Assembly (NCBI GenBank): GCA_963576565.1
Contig: OY755047.1
Span: 5,550,931 to 5,614,930, forward strand
DNA from: Aspidapion aeneum
Lineage: Eukaryota > Arthropoda > Insecta > Coleoptera > Brentidae
Direction: 5' to 3'
DNA length: 64,000 nucleotides
Shown here: piece by piece, positions 62,701-64,000 of the stretch
Numbering within the stretch: position 1 is the first letter of the stretch
Layout: every line of letters begins with the position of its first letter
The notes under the pieces: model-generated
The model's database searches: none
What the model saw: the letters and a program-made list of their open reading frames with translations, nothing else
What the model was told of the DNA's origin: nothing
Program-made: the position numbers and the translations under genes

Positions 62701-63101
62701 TAGAAATGGAAATACAAAAAACAAGAAGTATCATTTAAAATTTTAAAGTTACCTCTGAAAAATCCTTTTAAACTGACAGATTCGTCAAAGTCAATGTGAC
62801 AGCTAAATAGATTAAATTAAGCCTTACAACTTATATTTGAAACATTTTTTAGAGTTTTTGAGATATTAAGGGGTTCCGGTCTTTTTTCCCCACCCTGTAT
62901 ATTATATATATATAATATTGGATATTTTTCTTATTTTTTAAGGTAATGGTAACGTGCAAAGTACGTCGGCTGTCTCCACCTTGCGTCAACTAATGGAACA
63001 AGTAGAAACGATCAAAGCCGAACGCGAAGTGATGGAATCCGAACTGAAAAGTGCCACAATTGACATGAAAGATCAATTTTTAGGCGCTCTTGCAAAAGAC
63101 G
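47793..63101 (+). CDS. ALiX: ALIX (PDCD6-interacting protein), 3' end outside the window
   Basis: ESCRT-associated adaptor for membrane scission, multivesicular-body sorting and cytokinesis (family knowledge). Exons: 47793-47875, 48184-48553, 50203-50384, 50751-50854, 51105-51234, 51644-51797, 52546-52701, 56569-56697, 60908-61211 and 62943-63101, giving 590 residues in frame and stopping mid-codon at a donor. The Bro1 domain covers roughly residues 1-360 ([40 protein letters not shown]-type helix [34 protein letters not shown]). The coiled V domain follows ([49 protein letters not shown]). The proline-rich tail with ESCRT and ALG-2 motifs should lie beyond the window. Exon 52546-52701 has its last 24 nt and donor copied nine times downstream. 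Confidence 0.96.
48830..49210 (-). mobile_element. LINE reverse-transcriptase C-terminal fragment
   Basis: The minus frame contains [27 protein letters not shown] and [14 protein letters not shown], the recurring end of jockey/CR1-type polyproteins (HNTR, YN/FN-x-(I/L)P). The remainder is missing. Confidence 0.7.
49303..50104. repeat. Dispersed repeat, copy 2
   Basis: Matches 92-876, ending about 100 bp before ALIX exon 3. Small insertions relative to copy 1. No recognised coding content. Confidence 0.75.
50400..50700. repeat. Dispersed repeat shared with 59290-59520
   Basis: Both stretches contain cgccg-rich starts, then attttaatctaacttaatt, ctcctggtcctcttgttg-like and gaccac...aaatgtccccac words. 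Short, non-coding, unnamed. Confidence 0.6.
51325..51560. repeat. Two-copy ~141-bp tandem duplication in an ALIX intron
   Basis: cacacactttaagac...aacaccattttattaatt (about 51331) recurs as cacacactttaagat...aacaccattttactagtt (about 51471). Confidence 0.7.
51847..52505 (+). mobile_element. CTGT-rich element, copy 2
   Basis: Same structure as 31911-32643 with a shorter CTGT run (51967-51982) and the same three internal ~107-bp repeats. Begins within 50 bp of the end of ALIX exon 6 and ends 40 bp before exon 7 (52546), so it fills nearly the whole intron. Confidence 0.85.
52668..55990 (+). repeat. ~365-bp tandem array of an ALIX exon end plus splice donor
   Basis: Starting from the end of the real exon (52678-52701), nine more copies of ggagctacacaaggtttaaa + tgcg occur at 53044, 53405, 53775, 54147, 54505, 54873, 55242, 55612 and 55965, spaced 353-372 bp. 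Each is preceded by ttttcaaaatttag and followed (first eight) by gtaagt; the last has gtaata. The ~340-bp spacers are extremely A/T-rich and repeat with it. Confidence 0.95.
55990..56380 (+). mobile_element. Pogo/Tigger-like MITE with a transposase start fragment
   Basis: A plus frame contains [20 protein letters not shown], a pogo/CENP-B helix-turn-helix start. It is followed by the end sequence aagcggacacctccaataag and aggaggtttcactttat, matching the 39963-40375 element. The rest of the transposase is absent. Inserted just after the last microexon-like copy. Confidence 0.75.
56698..57129. other. ALIX intron segment, nothing recognised
   Basis: AT-rich, no ORF, no clear inverted ends, no match elsewhere in the window that I can see. 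Confidence 0.5.
57130..57390. repeat. Small foldback, arms about 60 bp
   Basis: acaacttttttctgggt-type arm near 57148 (ttctgggtattacgccacta) and its inverse near 57335 (tagtggcgtaatacccag). A related single arm occurs at 27650-27745 near NDUFAF6. Confidence 0.75.
57430..58840 (-). mobile_element. Penelope-like element, 5'-truncated, with hammerhead-like end
   Basis: Minus-strand element: GIY-YIG ORF at 58832-58182 (next entry), an A/T-rich tail, then a terminal block at 57590-57430 with cttgaagatggaaata, tttccgaaacgcgtcgggg and a hairpin. Penelope-like elements are known to carry hammerhead ribozymes with a GAAAC-GCGTC signature. A similar block lies at 33755-33925. No reverse transcriptase found upstream. 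Confidence 0.7.
58182..58832 (-). pseudogene. Penelope-like GIY-YIG endonuclease C-terminal fragment
   Basis: 216 codons with [20 protein letters not shown] and the following FEVRIKEH, the GIY-YIG nuclease core as seen in Penelope polyproteins (Cys pair, Arg and Glu positions preserved). Frame intact but the reverse-transcriptase half is missing, so it is a truncated copy. Confidence 0.85.
59850..60235. repeat. Three-copy ~130-bp tandem repeat
   Basis: taaagttatgtaaaagtaac followed by cacttccagaaacgctagag and gctgagctttgga at about 59855, 59996 and 60127, with single-base differences. Confidence 0.85.
60240..60830. repeat. Foldback element, arms about 270 bp
   Basis: The left arm (attccgtatattttactact, ccaagtacacgaaaatggta, aatgaaagattcttactagt) is complementary to the right arm (actagtaagaacctttcg, taccattttcgtgtacttgg, agtagtaaaatatacggaat). 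The short centre has agtttggctgtaatagc against gctattacggctgc. Lies just 5' of the ALIX exon at 60908. Confidence 0.85.
61913..62901. mobile_element. ~990-bp foldback element, cagggtggggaaaaaagacc ends, TA flanks
   Basis: The ends cagggtggggaaaaaagacc and ggtcttttttccccaccctg are exact inverse repeats with TA on each side. The arms stay complementary for ~450 bp (gcttaatttaatctttttag / ctaaatagattaaattaagc; gatgatgtactgaagtgtc / gacacttcagtacatcatc). No ORF. Confidence 0.9.
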
Positions 63102-64000
63102 GTAAATATATCTTCTTTATCTTCGAACGAATATATCTTCTTTAAAAACAAAACGAAACTATCCCCTAAAATCTCTGTTAAAGACCAATGCAAATTTAAC
63201 CAATGGCTCAGTGCAGGATGAACCAAATTGGGCAATTTTAGTGGGTTGATTTCATATGAATTGACCAACTGAGGAAAATTCCAGACGTCTAGGGACTTTC
63301 TTGACCCCGGATTCAGCGTCGAAAAATACATATGAATATCATGGTCTACAAACCCAGAGGTCCCGGGTTCGAGACCCGCCCGAAGCACAGGAAACTTTTT
63401 TATTTTTATTAACTTTTCGTTCTTTATTTTTACCCTTGGTTTGAAATTGTTGTATACGGTTTTGAGTAAAATCTAACATTATTGCCCAAATAGTTCAGGC
63501 AAGATTCGGGAAAATACACTTTCTAGAAGCATTTTATATTACTTTTTGGCAAATGAGCAATTCCCCCTATTTTGACCCCGCTGAATCCGAATATCCCTGT
63601 TGCCAACTCGAAATATTGACAGGGGCTGAGATATTCAAGATGGCGGCCAAAATGGCGGCGGAATTTTAAATTGCCGCTGGAAAGCCCAAATTGTCACAGG
63701 TGTACATTCAAAATATATATTTATATAATTAAAAAATAACAACATATTATTTTTTTTTAATGGCTGCAAAAACCTCCCAAAACCCCCCCAGACCCCCAAA
63801 ATCTGAAAGATTGAGGTTTTTTCAAATTTTCTTAAAAACTAAGCTTCTAGAGAAAAATGTATAATATACTTTATTGTAGACAATAAAATTCCCTTTTCAA
63901 CATGGTATAACTTAATACAGTTAGACTAATAACAAGCTCTCCAGCGGCGTCCGTTAATTGAAGTAATTAAAAAAAGTTGAAAAAATACCTATGTTTTTTC
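63102..64000. other. ALIX intron, no gene seen
   Basis: After the donor at 63102 no further ALIX exon is visible before the window ends. The stretch includes the tRNA-like piece and Pro/C-rich words but no acceptor joined to V-domain or proline-rich coding. Confidence 0.6.
63344..63390 (+). other. tRNA-like 3' half (possible SINE remnant)
   Basis: cccgggttcgagacccg forms a T-arm-like stem with a B-box (GGTTCGAGACC). The 5' half of a tRNA cannot be folded from the upstream sequence, so this is not a working tRNA gene. Confidence 0.35.

Noticed and set aside
63344..63390. A tRNA gene
   Set aside because: Only a T-arm-like stem is present; no D-arm, anticodon arm or acceptor stem can be formed with the upstream bases.

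Overview
This window is animal nuclear DNA, almost certainly from an insect. It is AT-rich, the genes are split by GT-AG introns, and the introns are full of foldback elements, Tc1/mariner, pogo, jockey-like LINE and Penelope-like remnants. The protein variants look like those of insects. A beetle is my best guess, but nothing in the sequence proves it.

Six protein-coding genes can be spliced by eye with consistent reading frames. In order they are: (1) DHODH, + strand, 5' end outside the window, exons from 1442 to 17024; (2) NDUFAF6, - strand, 28596 to 23622, complete at 302 aa, converging tail-to-tail on DHODH; (3) a FAM210-type (DUF1279) mitochondrial protein, - strand, 29879 to 29090, 170 aa; (4) a gamma-glutamyltransferase-like type II membrane protein, - strand, 40410 to 30272, 479 aa in nine exons; (5) cytoplasmic poly(A)-binding protein, - strand, 47042 to 42947, 598 aa; (6) ALIX/PDCD6IP, + strand, from 47793 past the window end, with 590 aa present. 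PABP and ALIX are head-to-head and share a short promoter interval with an NRF1-like palindrome.

The rest is intron and spacer shaped by repeats. 1-17 kb (DHODH introns): nested foldback elements, a dead DD41D mariner, a Harbinger-like fragment, and three partial duplicates of DHODH exons. 16.9-24 kb: a seven-unit, about 1,011-bp tandem array in which the 3' ends of DHODH (+) and NDUFAF6 (-) were copied together. 24.3-26.8 kb: a ~169-bp satellite inside an NDUFAF6 intron. 31-40 kb (GGT introns): a jockey-type LINE split by a CTGT-rich element, a GACGT-rich element, and two ~1-kb foldbacks, one carrying a 66-bp hairpin insertion. 42-46.7 kb: a 21-22-bp minisatellite in six PABP introns and the 3' flank. 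48-63 kb (ALIX introns): nine tandem copies of an exon end that look like 24-nt microexons, a pogo-type MITE, a Penelope-like GIY-YIG fragment and two large foldbacks.

The genes do not form a pathway. Three act in or at mitochondria (DHODH, NDUFAF6, FAM210), and the others serve glutathione or gamma-glutamyl metabolism, mRNA translation/stability and ESCRT-linked membrane remodelling. The notable biology is structural: local duplication of exon ends with their splice sites or stop codons, and small hairpin insertions flanked by 7-12 bp target duplications.
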